DNA from: Acanthosepion esculentum
Taxonomy: Eukaryota > Mollusca > Cephalopoda > Sepiida > Sepiidae
Length of the DNA: 64,000 nucleotides
NCBI GenBank assembly: GCA_964036315.1
Contig: OZ038509.1
Location: 27,123,022 to 27,187,021, forward strand
Direction: 5' to 3'
The position numbers and the translations under genes were made by a program. Below the pieces are notes generated by a model. That model saw only the letters and a program-made list of their open reading frames with translations, was not told where the DNA came from and did no database searches. This document shows, piece after piece, positions 50,859 to 62,795 of the stretch (within the stretch, counting starts at the first letter, position 1; each line of letters starts with the position of its first letter).

Positions 50859-53800
50859 CCTTTTCTATAAATATTTTCGTCGTAATTGTTCTGATGAGCT
50901 TTCCTCTTTGGTACCTAGACTTTATGAATTTAAGCCATAATATAGCTTCCGTTTGCCTTTTCTATAAATATTTTCATGCTAATTGTTCTGATGAGCTTTC
51001 CTCTTTTGTACCTAGACTTTATGAATTTAAGCCATAATATAGCTTCCGTCTGCCTTTTCTATAAATATTTTCATGCTAATTGTTCTGATGAGTTTTCCTC
51101 TTTGGTACCTAGACTTTATGAATTTAAGCCATAATATAGCTTCCCTCTGCCTTTTCTATAAATATTTTCATGCTAATTGTTCTGATGAGCTTTCCTCTTT
51201 GGTACCTAGACTTTATGAATTTAAGCCATAATATAGCTTCCCTCTGCCTTTCTATAAATATTTTCATGCTAATTGTTCTGATGAGCTTTCCTCTTTGGTA
51301 CCTAGACTTTATGAATTTAAGCCATAATATAGCTTCCCTCTGCCTTTTCTATAAATATTTTCATGCTAATTGTTCTGATGAGCTTTCCTCTTTTGTACCT
51401 AGACTTTATGAATTTAAGCCATAACATAGCTTCCGTCTGCCTTTTCTATAAATATTTTCATGCTAATTGTTCTGATGAGTTTTCCTCTTTGGTACCTAGA
51501 CTTTATGAATTTCAGCCATAATATAGCTTCCCTCTGCCTTTTCTATAAATATTTTCATGCTAATTGTTCTGATGAGCTTTCCTCTTTGGTACCTACACTT
51601 TATGAATTTAAGCCATAATATAGCTTCCCTCTGCCTTTTCTATAAATATTTTCAAAGTAATTGTTCTGATGAGCTTTCCTCTTTTGTACCTAGACTTTAT
51701 GAATTTAAGCCATAATATAGCTTCCGTCTGCCTTTTCTATAAATATTTTCATGCTAATTGTTCTGATGAGTTTTCCTCTTTGGTACCTAGACTTTATGAA
51801 TTTAAGCCATAATATAGCTTCCCTTTGACCTTTCTATAAATATTTTCATGCTAATTGTTCTGATGAGCTTTCCTCTTTGGTAGCTAGACTTTATGAATTT
51901 AAGCCATAATATATCTTCCCTCTGCCTTTCCTATAAATATTTTCATGCTAATTGTTCTGATGAGCTTTCCTCTTTGGTAACTAGACTTTATGAATTTAAG
52001 CCATAATATAGCTTCCCTCTGCCTTTTCTATAAATATTTTCAAAGTAATTGTTCTGATGAGCTTTCCACTTTTGTACATAGACTTTATGAATTTAAGCCA
52101 TAATATAGCTTCCCTCTGCCTTTTCTATAAATATTTTCATGCTAATTGTTCTGAGGAGCTTTCCTCTTTTGTACCTAGACTTTATGAATTTAAGCCATAA
52201 TATAGCTTCCCTCTGCCTTTTCTATAATTATTTTCAAAGTAATTGTTCTGATGAGCTTTCCTATTTTGTACCTAGACTTTATGAATTTAAGCCATAATAT
52301 AGCTTCCGTCTGCCTTTTCTATAAATATTTTCATGCTAATTGTTCTGATGAGTTTTCCTCTTTGGTACCTAGACTTTATGAATTTAAGCCATAATATAGC
52401 TTCCCTCTGACTTTTCTATAAATATTTTCATGCTAATTGTTCTGATGAGCTTTCCTCTTAGGTAGCTAGACTTTATGAATTTAAGCCATAATATAGCTTC
52501 CCTCTGCCTTTCCTATAAATATTTTCATGCTAATTGTTCTGATGAGCTTTCCTCTTTGGTAACTAGACTTTATGAATTTAAGCCATAATATAGCTTCCCT
52601 CTGCCTTTTCTATAAATATTTTCATGCTAATTGTTCTGAGGAGCTTTCCTCTTTTGTACCTAGACTTTATGAAATTAAGCCATAATATAGCTTCCCTCTG
52701 CCTTTTCTATAATTATTTTCAAAGTAATTGTTCTGATGAGCTTTCCTCTTTTGTACCTAGACTTTATGAATTTAAGCCATAATATAGCTTCCGTCTGCCT
52801 TTTCTATAAATATTTTCATGCTAATTGTTCTGATGAGTTTTCCTCTTTGGTACCTAGACTTTATGACTTTAAGCCATAATATAGCTTCCCTCTGACTTTT
52901 CTATAAATATTTTCATGCTAATTGTTCTGATGAGCTTTCCTCTTAGGTAGCTAGACTTTATGAATTTAAGCCATAATATAGCTTCCCTCTGCCTTTCCTA
53001 TAAATATTTTCATGCTAATTGTTCTGATGAGCTTTCCTCTTTGGTAACTAGACTTTATGAATTTAAGCCATAATATAGCTTCCCTCTGCCTTTTCTATAA
53101 ATATTTTCATGGTAATTGTTCTGATGAGCTTTCCTCTTTGGTACCTAGACTTTATGAATTTAAGCCATAATATAGCTTCCCTCTGACTTTTCTATAAATA
53201 TTTTCATGCTAATTGTTCTGATGAGCTTTCCTCTTAGGTAGCTAGACTTTATGAATTTAAGCCATAATATAGCTTCCCTCTGCCTTTCCTATAAATATTT
53301 TCATGCTAATTGTTCTGATGAGCTTTCCTCTTTGGTAACTAGACTTTATGAATTTAAGCCATAATATAGCTTCCCTCTGACTTTTCTATAAATATTTTCA
53401 TGCTAATTGTTCTGATGAGCTTTCCTCTTAGGTAGCTAGACTTTATGAATTTAAGCCATAATATAGCTTCCCTCTGCCTTTCCTATAAATATTTTCATGC
53501 TAATTGTTCTGATGAGCTTTCCTCTTTGGTAACTAGACTTTATGAATTTAAGCCATAAAATAGCTTCCCTCTGCCTTTCCTATAAATATTTTCATGCTAA
53601 TTGTTCTGATGAGCTTTCCTCTTTGGTAACTAGACTTTATGAATTTAAGCCATAATATAGCTTCCCTCTGCCTTTCCTATAAATATTTTCATGCTAATTG
53701 TTCTGATGAGCTTTCCTCTTTGGTAACTAGACTTTATGAATTTAAGCCATAATATAGCTTCCCTTTGCCTTTTCTATAAATATTTTCATGCTAATTGTTC

Positions 53801-56800
53801 TGATGAGTTTTCCTCTTTGGTAACTAGACTTTATGAATTTAAGCCATAATATAGCTTCCCTCTGCCTTTTCTATAAATATTTTCAAAGTAATTGTTCTGA
53901 TGAGCTTTCCTCTTTTGTACCTAGACTTTATGAATTTAAGCCATAATATAGCTTCCGTCTGCCTTTTCTATAAATATTTTCATGCTAATTGTTCTGATGA
54001 GTTTTCCTCTTTGGTACCTAGACTTTATGAATTTAAGCCATAATATAGCTTCCCTCTGCCTTTTTCTATAAATATTTTCATGCTAATTGTTCTGATGAGC
54101 TTTCCTCTTTGGTACCTCGACTTTATGAATTTAAGCCATAATATAGCTTCCCTCTGCCTTTTCTATAAATATTTTCAAAGTAATTGTTCTGATGAGCTTT
54201 CCTCTTTTGTACCTAGACTTTATGAATTTAAGCCATAATATAGCTTCCATCTGCCTTTTCTATAAATACTTTCATGCTAATTGTTCTGATGAGTTTTCCT
54301 CTTTGGTACCTAGACTTTATGAATTTAAGCCATAATATAGCTTCCCTCTGACTTTTCTATAAATATTTTCATGCTAATTGTTCTGATGAGCTTTCCTCTT
54401 TGGTACCTAGACTTTATGAATTTAAGCCATAATATAGCTTCCCACTTTTTTTCTATAAATATTTTCATGCTAATTGTTCTGATGAGCTTTCCTCTTTGGT
54501 AGCTAGACTTTATGAATTTAAGCCATAATATAGCTTCCCTCTGCCTTTCCTATAAATATTTTCATGCTAATTGTTCTGATGAGCTTTCCTCTTTGGTAAC
54601 TAGACTTTATGAATTTAAGCCATAATATAGCTTCCCTCTGCCTTTTCTATAAATATTTTCAAAGTAATTGTTCTGATGAGCTTTCCACTTTTGTACATAG
54701 ACTTTATGAATTTAAGCCATAATATAGCTTCCGTCTGCCTTTTCTATAAATATTTTCATGCTAATTGTTCTGACAAGCTTTCCTCTTTGGTACCTAGACT
54801 TTATGAATTTAAGCCATAATATAGCTTCCCTCTGCCTTTTCTATAAATATTTTCAAAGTAATTGTTCTGAGGTGCTTTCCTCTTTTGTACCTAGACTTTA
54901 TGAATTTAAGCCATAATATAGCTTCCCTCTGCCTTTTCTATAATTATTTTCAAAGTAATTGTTCTGATGAGCTTTCCTATTTTGTACCTAGACTTTATGA
55001 ATTTAAGCCATAATATAGCTTCCGTCTGCCTTTTCTATAAATATTTTCATGCTAATTGTTCTGATGAGTTTTCCTCTTTGGTACCTAGACTTTATGAATT
55101 TAAGCCATAATATAGCTTCCCTCTGACTTTTCTATAAATATTTTCATGCTAATTGTTCTGATGAGCTTTCCTCTTAGGTAGCTAGACTTTATGAATTTAA
55201 GCCATAATATAGCTTCCCTCTGCCTTTCCTATAAATATTTTCATGCTAATTGTTCTGATGAGCTTTCCTCTTTGGTAACTAGACTTTATGAATTTAAGCC
55301 ATAATATAGCTTCCCTCTGCCTTTTCTATAAATATTTTCATGCTAATTGTTCTGAGGAGCTTTCCTCTTTTGTACCTAGACTTTATGAAATTAAGCCATA
55401 ATATAGCTTCCCTCTGCCTTTTCTATAATTATTTTCAAAGTAATTGTTCTGATGAGCTTTCCTCTTTTGTACCTAGACTTTATGAATTTAAGCCATAATA
55501 TAGCTTCCGTCTGCCTTTTCTATAAATATTTTCATGCTAATTGTTCTGATGAGTTTTCCTCTTTGGTACCTAGACTTTATGACTTTAAGCCATAATATAG
55601 CTTCCCTCTGACTTTTCTATAAATATTTTCATGCTAATTGTTCTGATGAGCTTTCCTCTTAGGTAGCTAGACTTTATGAATTTAAGCCATAATATAGCTT
55701 CCCTCTGCCTTTCCTATAAATATTTTCATGCTAATTGTTCTGATGAGCTTTCCTCTTTGGTAACTAGACTTTATGAATTTAAGCCATAATATAGCTTCCC
55801 TCTGCCTTTTCTATAAATATTTTCATGGTAATTGTTCTGATGAGCTTTCCTCTTTGGTACCTAGACTTTATGAATTTAAGCCATAATATAGCTTCCCTCT
55901 GACTTTTCTATAAATATTTTCATGCTAATTGTTCTGATGAGCTTTCCTCTTAGGTAGCTAGATTTTATGAATTTAAGCCATAATATAGCTTCCCTCTGCC
56001 TTTCCTATAAATATTTTCATGCTAATTGTTCTGATGAGCTTTCCTCTTTGGTAACTAGACTTTATGAATTTAAGCCTTAATATAGCTTCCCTCTGACTTT
56101 TCTATAAATATTTTCATGCTAATTGTTCTGATGAGCTTTCCTCTTAGGTAGCTAGACTTTATGAATTTAAGCCATAATATAGCTTCCCTCTGCCTTTCCT
56201 ATAAATATTTTCATGCTAATTGTTCTGATGAGCTTTCCTCTTTGGTAACTAGACTTTATGAATTTAAGCCATAATATAGCTTCCCTTTGCCTTTTCTATA
56301 AATATTTTCATGCTAATTGTTCTGATGAGTTTTCCTCTTTGGTAACTAGACTTTATGAATTTAAGCCATAATATAGCTTCCCTCTGCCTTTTCTATAAAT
56401 ATTTTCAAAGTAATTGTTCTGATGAGCTTTCCTCTTTTGTACCTAGACTTTATGAATTTAAGCCATAATATAGCTTCCGTCTGCCTTTCCTATAAATATT
56501 TTCATGCTAATTGTTCTGATGAGTTTTCCTCTTTGGTACCTAGACTTTATGAATTTAAGCCATAATATAGCTTCCCTCTGCCTTTTTCTATAAATATTTT
56601 CATGCTAATTGTTCTGATGAGCTTTCCTCTTTGGTACCTCGACTTTATGAATTTAAGCCATAATATAGCTTCCCTCTGCCTTTTCTATAAATATTTTCAA
56701 AGTAATTGTTCTGATGAGCTTTCCTCTTTTGTACCTAGACTTTATGAATTTAAGCCATAATATAGCTTCCATCTGCCTTTTCTATAAATACTTTCATGCT

Positions 56801-59185
56801 AATTGTTCTGATGAGTTTTCCTCTTTGGTACCTAGACTTTATGAATTTAAGCCATAATATAGCTTCCCTCTGACTTTTCTATAAATATTTTCATGCTAAT
56901 TGTTCTGATGAGCTTTCCTCTTTGGTACCTAGACTTTATGAATTTAAGCCATAATATAGCTTCCCACTTTTTTTCTATAAATATTTTCATGCTAATTGTT
57001 CTGATGAGCTTTCCTCTTTGGTAGCTAGACTTTATGAATTTAAGCCATAATATAGCTTCCCTCTGCCTTTCCTATAAATATTTTCATGCTAATTGTTCTG
57101 ATGAGCTTTCCTCTTTGGTAACTAGACTTTATGAATTTAAGCCATAATATAGCTTCCCTCTGCCTTTTCTATAAATATTTTCAAAGTAATTGTTCTGATG
57201 AGCTTTCCACTTTTGTACATAGACTTTATGAATTTAAGCCATAATATAGCTTCCGTCTGCCTTTTCTATAAATATTTTCATGCTAATTGTTCTGACAAGC
57301 TTTCCTCTTTGGTACCTAGACTTTATGAATTTAAGCCATAATATAGCTTCCCTCTGCCTTTTCTATAAATATTTTCAAAGTAATTGTTCTGAGGTGCTTT
57401 CCTCTTTTGTACCTAGACTTTATGAATTTAAGCCATAATATAGCTTCCGTCTGCCTTTTCTATAAATATTTTCATGCTAATTGTTCTGATGAGTTTTCCT
57501 CTTTGGTACCTAGACTTTATGAATTTAAGCCATAATATAGCTTCCCTCTGACTTTTCTATAAATATTTTCATGCTAATTGTTCTGATGAGCTTTCCTCTT
57601 TGGTAGCTAGACTTTATGAATTTAAGCCATAATATAGCTTCCCTCTGACTTTCTATAAATATTTTCATGCTAATTGTTCTGATGAGCTTTCCTCTTAGGT
57701 AGCTAGACTTTATGAATTTAAGCCATAATATAGCTTCCCTCTGCCTTTCCTATAAATATTTTCATGCTAATTGTTCTGATGAGCTTTCCTCTTTGGTAAC
57801 TAGACTTTATGAATTTAAGCCATAATATAGCTTCCCTCTGCCTTTTTCTATAAATATTTTCAAAGTAATTGTTCTGATGAGCTTTCCTCTTTTGTACATA
57901 GACTTTATGAATTTAAGCCATAATATGGCTTCCGTCTGCCTTTTCTATAAATATTTTCATGCTAATTGTTCTGATGAGTTTTCCTCTTTGGTACCTAGAC
58001 TTTATGAATTTAAGCCATAATATAGCTTCCCTCTGCCTTTTTCTATAAATATTTTCATGTTAATTATTCTGACAAGCTTTCCTCTTTGGTACCTAGACTT
58101 TATGAATTTAAGCCATAATATAGCTTCCCTCTGCCTTTTCTATAAATATTTTCATGCTAATTGTTCTGATGAGCTTTCCTCTTTGGTACCTAGACTTTAT
58201 GAATTTAAGCCATAATATAGCTTCCGTCTGCCTTTTCTATAAATATTTTCATGCTAATTGTTCTGATGAGCTTTCCTCTTTGGTACCTAGACTTTATGAA
58301 TTTAAGCCATAATATAGCTTCCCTCTGCCTTTTCTATAAATATTTTCAAAGTAATTGTTCTGATGAGCTTTCCTCTTTTGTACCTAGACTTTATGAATTT
58401 AAGCCATAATATAGCTTCCGTCTGCCTTTTCTATAAATATTTTCATGCTAATTGTTCCGATGAGCTTTCCTCTTTGGTACCTAGACTTTATGAATTTAAG
58501 CCATAATATAGCTTCCCTCTGCCTTTCCTATAAATATTTTCATGCTAATTGTTCTGATGAGCTTTCCTCTTTGGTACCTAGACTTTATGAATTTAAGCCA
58601 TAATATAGCTTCCCTCTGCCTTTACTATAAATATTTTCATGCTAATTGTTCTGATGAGCTTTCCTCTTTTGTACCTAGACTTTATGAATTTAAGCCATAA
58701 TATAGCTTCCGTCTGCCTTTTCTATAAATATTTTCATGCTAATTGTTCTGATGAGTTTTCCTCTTTGGTAGCTAGACTTTATGAATTTAAGCCATAATAT
58801 AGCTTCCCTCTGCCTTTTCTATAAATATTTTCAAAGTAATTGTTCTGATGAGCTTTCCTCTTTGGTACCTAGACTTTATGAATTTAAGCCATAATATAGC
58901 TTCCCTCTGCCTTTTCTATAAATATTTTCATGCTAATTGTTCTGACGAGTTTTCCTCTTTGGTACCTAGACTTTATAAATTTAAGCCATAATATAGCTTC
59001 CCTCTGCCTTTTCTATAAATATTTTCATGCTAATTGTTCTGATGAGTTTTCCTCTTTGGTACCTAGACTTTATAAATTTAACCCATAATATAGCTCCCTT
59101 TGCCATTTCTATAAATATTTTCATCATAATTGTTGTGATGAGCTTTCCTCCATAGACCCTAGACTTTATGAATTTAAGCTCTGTA
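50859..59185 (+). repeat. LINE-derived satellite: about 86 copies of a 97-bp unit
   Basis: Tandem, head to tail, 97 bp per unit with rare 94-98 bp variants. Each unit has CTATAAATATTTTCATGCTA, ATTGTTCTGATGAGCTTTCC, CTAGACTTTATGAATTTAAG and CCATAATATAGCTTCC. Translated in one phase a unit reads LSHNIASLCLFYKYF, HANCSDELSSLVPRLYEFK, i.e. LINE ORF2 C-terminal sequence as at 50264-50364. Since 97 is not a multiple of 3, no long frame survives. Variant classes (ATGCTAATT / AAAGTAATT; GGTACC / GGTAAC / GGTAGC; GATGAG / GAGGAG / GACAAG) recur in a higher-order pattern. The left end abuts a mariner fragment. The right end continues into unique LINE sequence. Confidence 0.97.
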
Positions 59186-59490
59186 CTAGATTGGCAGCAA
59201 GGTGTCATTATTTAACAGTTGAACTAGCTAAATATAACTGTAAATTCTTTGCTTGCTACCAGTTTCTTTTCTTGTACTTCTTGTTTGCCATCCTCTCGTT
59301 CAGTTTCTTGTTCCCCAGTGAAATGTGAGCTTCAAAAATTTAAATCCAATTTTAATCATTATCTTTTGTTTTCTTAATTCCTTTTCTTTTATTGTTCTCT
59401 CGTCTTAATAGTTTTTTTTTTTTCTCAATGTTTTACCTGCCCCTTATTTCTTGCAAAATAATAAAAAATTGTCTCTGAAAAAATGAAGTC
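59186..59490 (+). pseudogene. LINE ORF2 terminus and A-tail following the satellite
   Basis: The last unit reads on from YEFK into LCTRLAARCHYLTVELAKYN, parallel to RPTRLASRSQPFTVETVKCS in the LINE copy at 50364. About 100 bp later, in another frame, comes PVKCELQKFKSNFNHYL, parallel to NYNLQLFKCNINRH. It ends in a T-rich 3' part and AATAATAAAAAATTG. The satellite is therefore an expansion within one LINE copy. Confidence 0.75.
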
Positions 59491-60394
59491 CAATATAATA
59501 AATTTTAATTTTAAGAATTGGTTTACCACCACTGCAAACATCTGACCAAATGAACAAACATCTGAATTCGATTTCAATTCCCTTCTTGGCCAAGTTGAGA
59601 ACTTTTCAGCACTTACTCATACTAAAGAAATTTACAAGAAGAAAAAAGAAACAAAAGCAGCTTATCTGTAGATGAAATTTTGCACATAAATCTCCGAGGA
59701 TATTTGAGACAAAAAGAGTAGTTGGATGTTGGGTATGTGTAATGTAAGTTACCCTGTTATTATCTGTATTTGGAGTAGTAACAGTTGATAGAGAAATCCT
59801 CTTTACGTTAATAAGACTTGTGACATGTGTTGACATTAATAACAAGAATTTATATTTTTCTTTTTCATGATGTGAATTACAGATATTGATACTGTTTGTG
59901 TTAAAAATGTTCTCAGTGTTTCTGTCTCTTTTGTTTCTTTAAAAGTTTGTTCTTACTTCTTTTTGCTTGTTCCAAGAATTTCATGGTTAAGGATAGTGTC
60001 AACTTTCAACTTTTCAGAGCAATGGCGATACGTATGTATTGTTTTTCCTTTTACTACTGCTACTGCTACTTGCTTCTCTAGTCTACTGATCTCTTGTGGT
60101 GGAAGGTTCATTTTTATAATGATGAAGGTTTCAGATTTTAGAATCATGAAACATCATTATCATTTTTCATCACTGGTGGTGACATTGTTTTAGGATGATG
60201 AAATTTTTTATCTTTATTTCCAGGATGATGAAATATCTTTATCATCTATCAACACTGGTGGAAAGGTTGTTTTTAGAATGATGAAACATCATCATCATCA
60301 TTCTGGATCATAACAATAATTAACAATAACACTCATACAACATTTCATCATAAACATTCATACATTTCTGGCAGCAGCAGACTGGAATTATTGA
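59491..60394. other. Intergenic, unassigned; ATGATGAAA-rich patch
   Basis: No gene seen. At 60118-60300 GATGATGAAA and its variants occur several times, together with CATCATCATCAT. Confidence 0.4.
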
Positions 60395-60534
60395 CATGCA
60401 GACTATTGTTCTCTTCTTTGTTGTTATCACAACGTTTCGACTGTTGTAGCCTCCAGCCTTCATCAGGTGCATGTTGATCTGGGTAACCTACAGGGAATTC
60501 TGAACTGAACGCTTTATTTAGTCTAAGGGGGTAG
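60395..60534 (-). repeat. Fragment of the TIR-SINE tail family
   Basis: GCAGACTATTGTTCTCTTCT, CAACGTTTCGACTGTTGTAG and GCCTTCATCAGGTG match the tails at 29972-30335 and 47690-48420. It may instead be part of the LTR end region. Confidence 0.55.
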
Positions 60535-61885
60535 TCTAACCACTTTCGCCCCAGCCCATCAACCTCCGACGTCTTACTCTCTGGGTTGAGGTGTCTACTC
60601 GGTCTTAACTGAGCTTAAGGGAGTGACCGTAGGTCCCCTGAGCATTCGACCGGTCCACTGGTTTAACCCTGCTTCCTGCCCATGTTGTGTTTGGTTTGAT
60701 CCAGAAAGCAGAAGTGATGTTAATCCATTCACGGTTGACTGAAGATGTAGACACGGCTGGAGAGTCTGTGCTAAGAAATTTAGAATGCACCAAAAATATA
60801 TATATCTACAGTAAGCCGAACAAACAACTATTCAATGGTTGAATTGTTAATGTCTTTTATATAGCAGAAAAGAATAGTATGGAAAAGAAACGGGTTACAG
60901 AAATTAAGTTAATTGACGTAAAAACTCATACACTGGATACTAGACAGAGAGAGAGTGGGTTGTGATTAGCTTGTTGTGAAATTGTCTCAGAACGATATAC
61001 GACTCTTGATTATTGTAGCTTGTTCGACGTTTCCGTTTCCAGTGGTAGTAATAATAGTAGCAGTAGTAGTCTTAGACGTTGGAGGAGTAATTTGCTTCTT
61101 TGTACGTATATCAACAAAATATATAAGCGGGCGCATGGCTCCAACCTCTGACGTCATTCCCAATCTCCGACCTCTCTCTCTCCAGCTCGACTGCACTCGA
61201 CGGCAGACCAGCCAACCACTCTCTGCCTCTTCCGTCTGGCCTCCTCCGTCTGTCTTTCTTGTTGACCTTTCTCGTCGGCCTTTCTCATCGGCCTTTCTCG
61301 TCGGCCTTTCTCATCACCTTTCTCATCGGCCTTTCTTGTCTGCTTTTCTCATCGGCCTTTCTTGTCGACTTTCTCGTCTGTCTTTCTCATCTGGCTCTTC
61401 AGACTGGCTCTTCCCTCTGGCCTGTTCCATCTCTGTTCTGTAGCACTGCAACCCGTAATAGTTGCTGCGGGTGCCCATGCATGTGACGGCAAATAGAGAT
61501 GACGTTGTGCTGACTGACTGCGGTCTCTCCTGTCTCTTCGAGAATTCTCTCCCAACTACAACTTTTTCAGCATAACTACGCGTTTATATAGATAAATCTG
61601 ACTGATTATAAATCGACCATTGGTCCGCAAGCGATTATCATGAGTGTTGCTGTCAACCCAAAACCATATGTGTTTCAAAGTTCTCATAGCCTGAGTAAGC
61701 TCTATTTCAAACTTTAACAGATAATCATTATCTTCCTAATGACCCAATTCCAAATGGCCTAGATCAGATTCCCATCAGTAAACAAAATTGTTCTGATCTA
61801 ATTTCGCTGTTCAAATCTACTTCGATTTCAATAAAGAAAAAATATGCGTGTGTGTTTGTGTGTTTCCCAAACTCTCTCTGTCACA
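60535..61885 (-). mobile_element. 3' LTR of Ty3/gypsy element (about 1.35 kb)
   Basis: On the minus strand it starts TGTGACAGAGAGAG at 61885 and ends near GAAAGTGGTTAGA at 60535. It is preceded by a purine-rich tract (GGGTAGTGGAGGAAA), the expected polypurine primer site. A TATA-type promoter, TTTATCTATATAAACGCG, lies near 61590. It is homologous over its length to the solo LTR at 18904-20116 but has an extra (CT)-rich insertion at 61180-61430 (CGGCCTTTCTCATCGGCC repeats). Confidence 0.85.
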
Positions 61886-62220
61886 TTTCCTCCACTACCC
61901 ATCTGTCATTTACTAGTTAATGACACACGAGCTTTCCTATCAGCAAAATATGAGAAAACCCAGTCCAACATGCTTCTGACTAGGGTCTACTTATACGTCC
62001 CTTCCAGCATGCAAAGGTAGAGTCCTCAGTTCTCCTTAGGGCTCATTATGCCCATTTACATTTTCATTGTCCTTACGATACATATGTACATGCAACTTCC
62101 GGTTAAATTTCACTGTTGTGGTGATCTCGTGCAGTAGAACCTTTTCACATAGTTCACGAGTTCGAGTGTTCTTTCCTTTTTTTTTTTTCAATTATTGGAG
62201 TTCGCAACACTCCTTACCAA
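61886..62220 (-). mobile_element. Gypsy internal non-coding region before the 3' LTR
   Basis: Between the last open frame and the polypurine tract. No coding sequence recognised. Confidence 0.5.
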
Positions 62221-62795
62221 TTATGTCAGTCTCATTACAAAAAAAAAAGAATAAAAAAAAATTCGATTTATTTCGTAAATCTGTCCCTCCGATTTTGTCT
62301 CGCCTTCACAACAGGCTTTTGTTGGTTCTGGTCCTCCCACGACAATCGTGGACTCTTCTTCAGTAGCAGTTAGGGGTCCCAATGCACTCGGGTCGGACCT
62401 ACCTTGGTAAAGTGCACTAACTGGAATCCCTCCTTCACTCATGCACTCCCATACCAGTTTATTCTGCCCGGTCGACAACACCGCACGCCTCTTCAACCAC
62501 CACCAAACTAGCAAGGCCACGACTATCATAGTATTAGCAGTTGAGCTAACGGAATTTCATCCTCCTCTTCCCATTCACTCAGTTCTTCTTCTTCCCTAAG
62601 GTTAGGCTCAATCCCTGCTTCCTCAGAATGTCCCGCTGGGGTCCGACTTGCCTCCACCAGCCTTCGAAGGGTAGTTGGGCTAATTTCAATCTCCTCACTC
62701 CCTTCACTTTCACTCTCAGTCTCTAAACCTTCAGGTTCTACCAACGAATTTTCCTCAGCCTTTTCTTTTGAGTTTTTGTTTCGGCTCCTTTCCAT
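62221..62795 (-). pseudogene. Gypsy 3' open frames: acidic region and single-TM peptide
   Basis: The first frame (62795-62526) is Glu/Ser-rich (ESESEGSEEIEISPTTLRRL, LREEEELSEWEEEDE). The second (62529-62221) starts MIVVALLVWWWLKRRAV, a membrane-spanning stretch followed by basic residues, and overlaps the first by a few bases. They follow the integrase C-terminus. They could be the decayed end of pol or a small extra gene. No env signature was recognised. Confidence 0.45.

Noticed and set aside
50859..59185. CRISPR-like array
   Set aside because: Units are contiguous 97-bp copies with no unique spacers, in a eukaryotic LINE context.
61259..61486. Open frames with Phe-Leu-Val-Gly-Leu-Ser repeats in the LTR
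   Set aside because: They translate a short CT-rich tandem insertion in the LTR (CGGCCTTTCT repeats) and have no homologue in the solo LTR.
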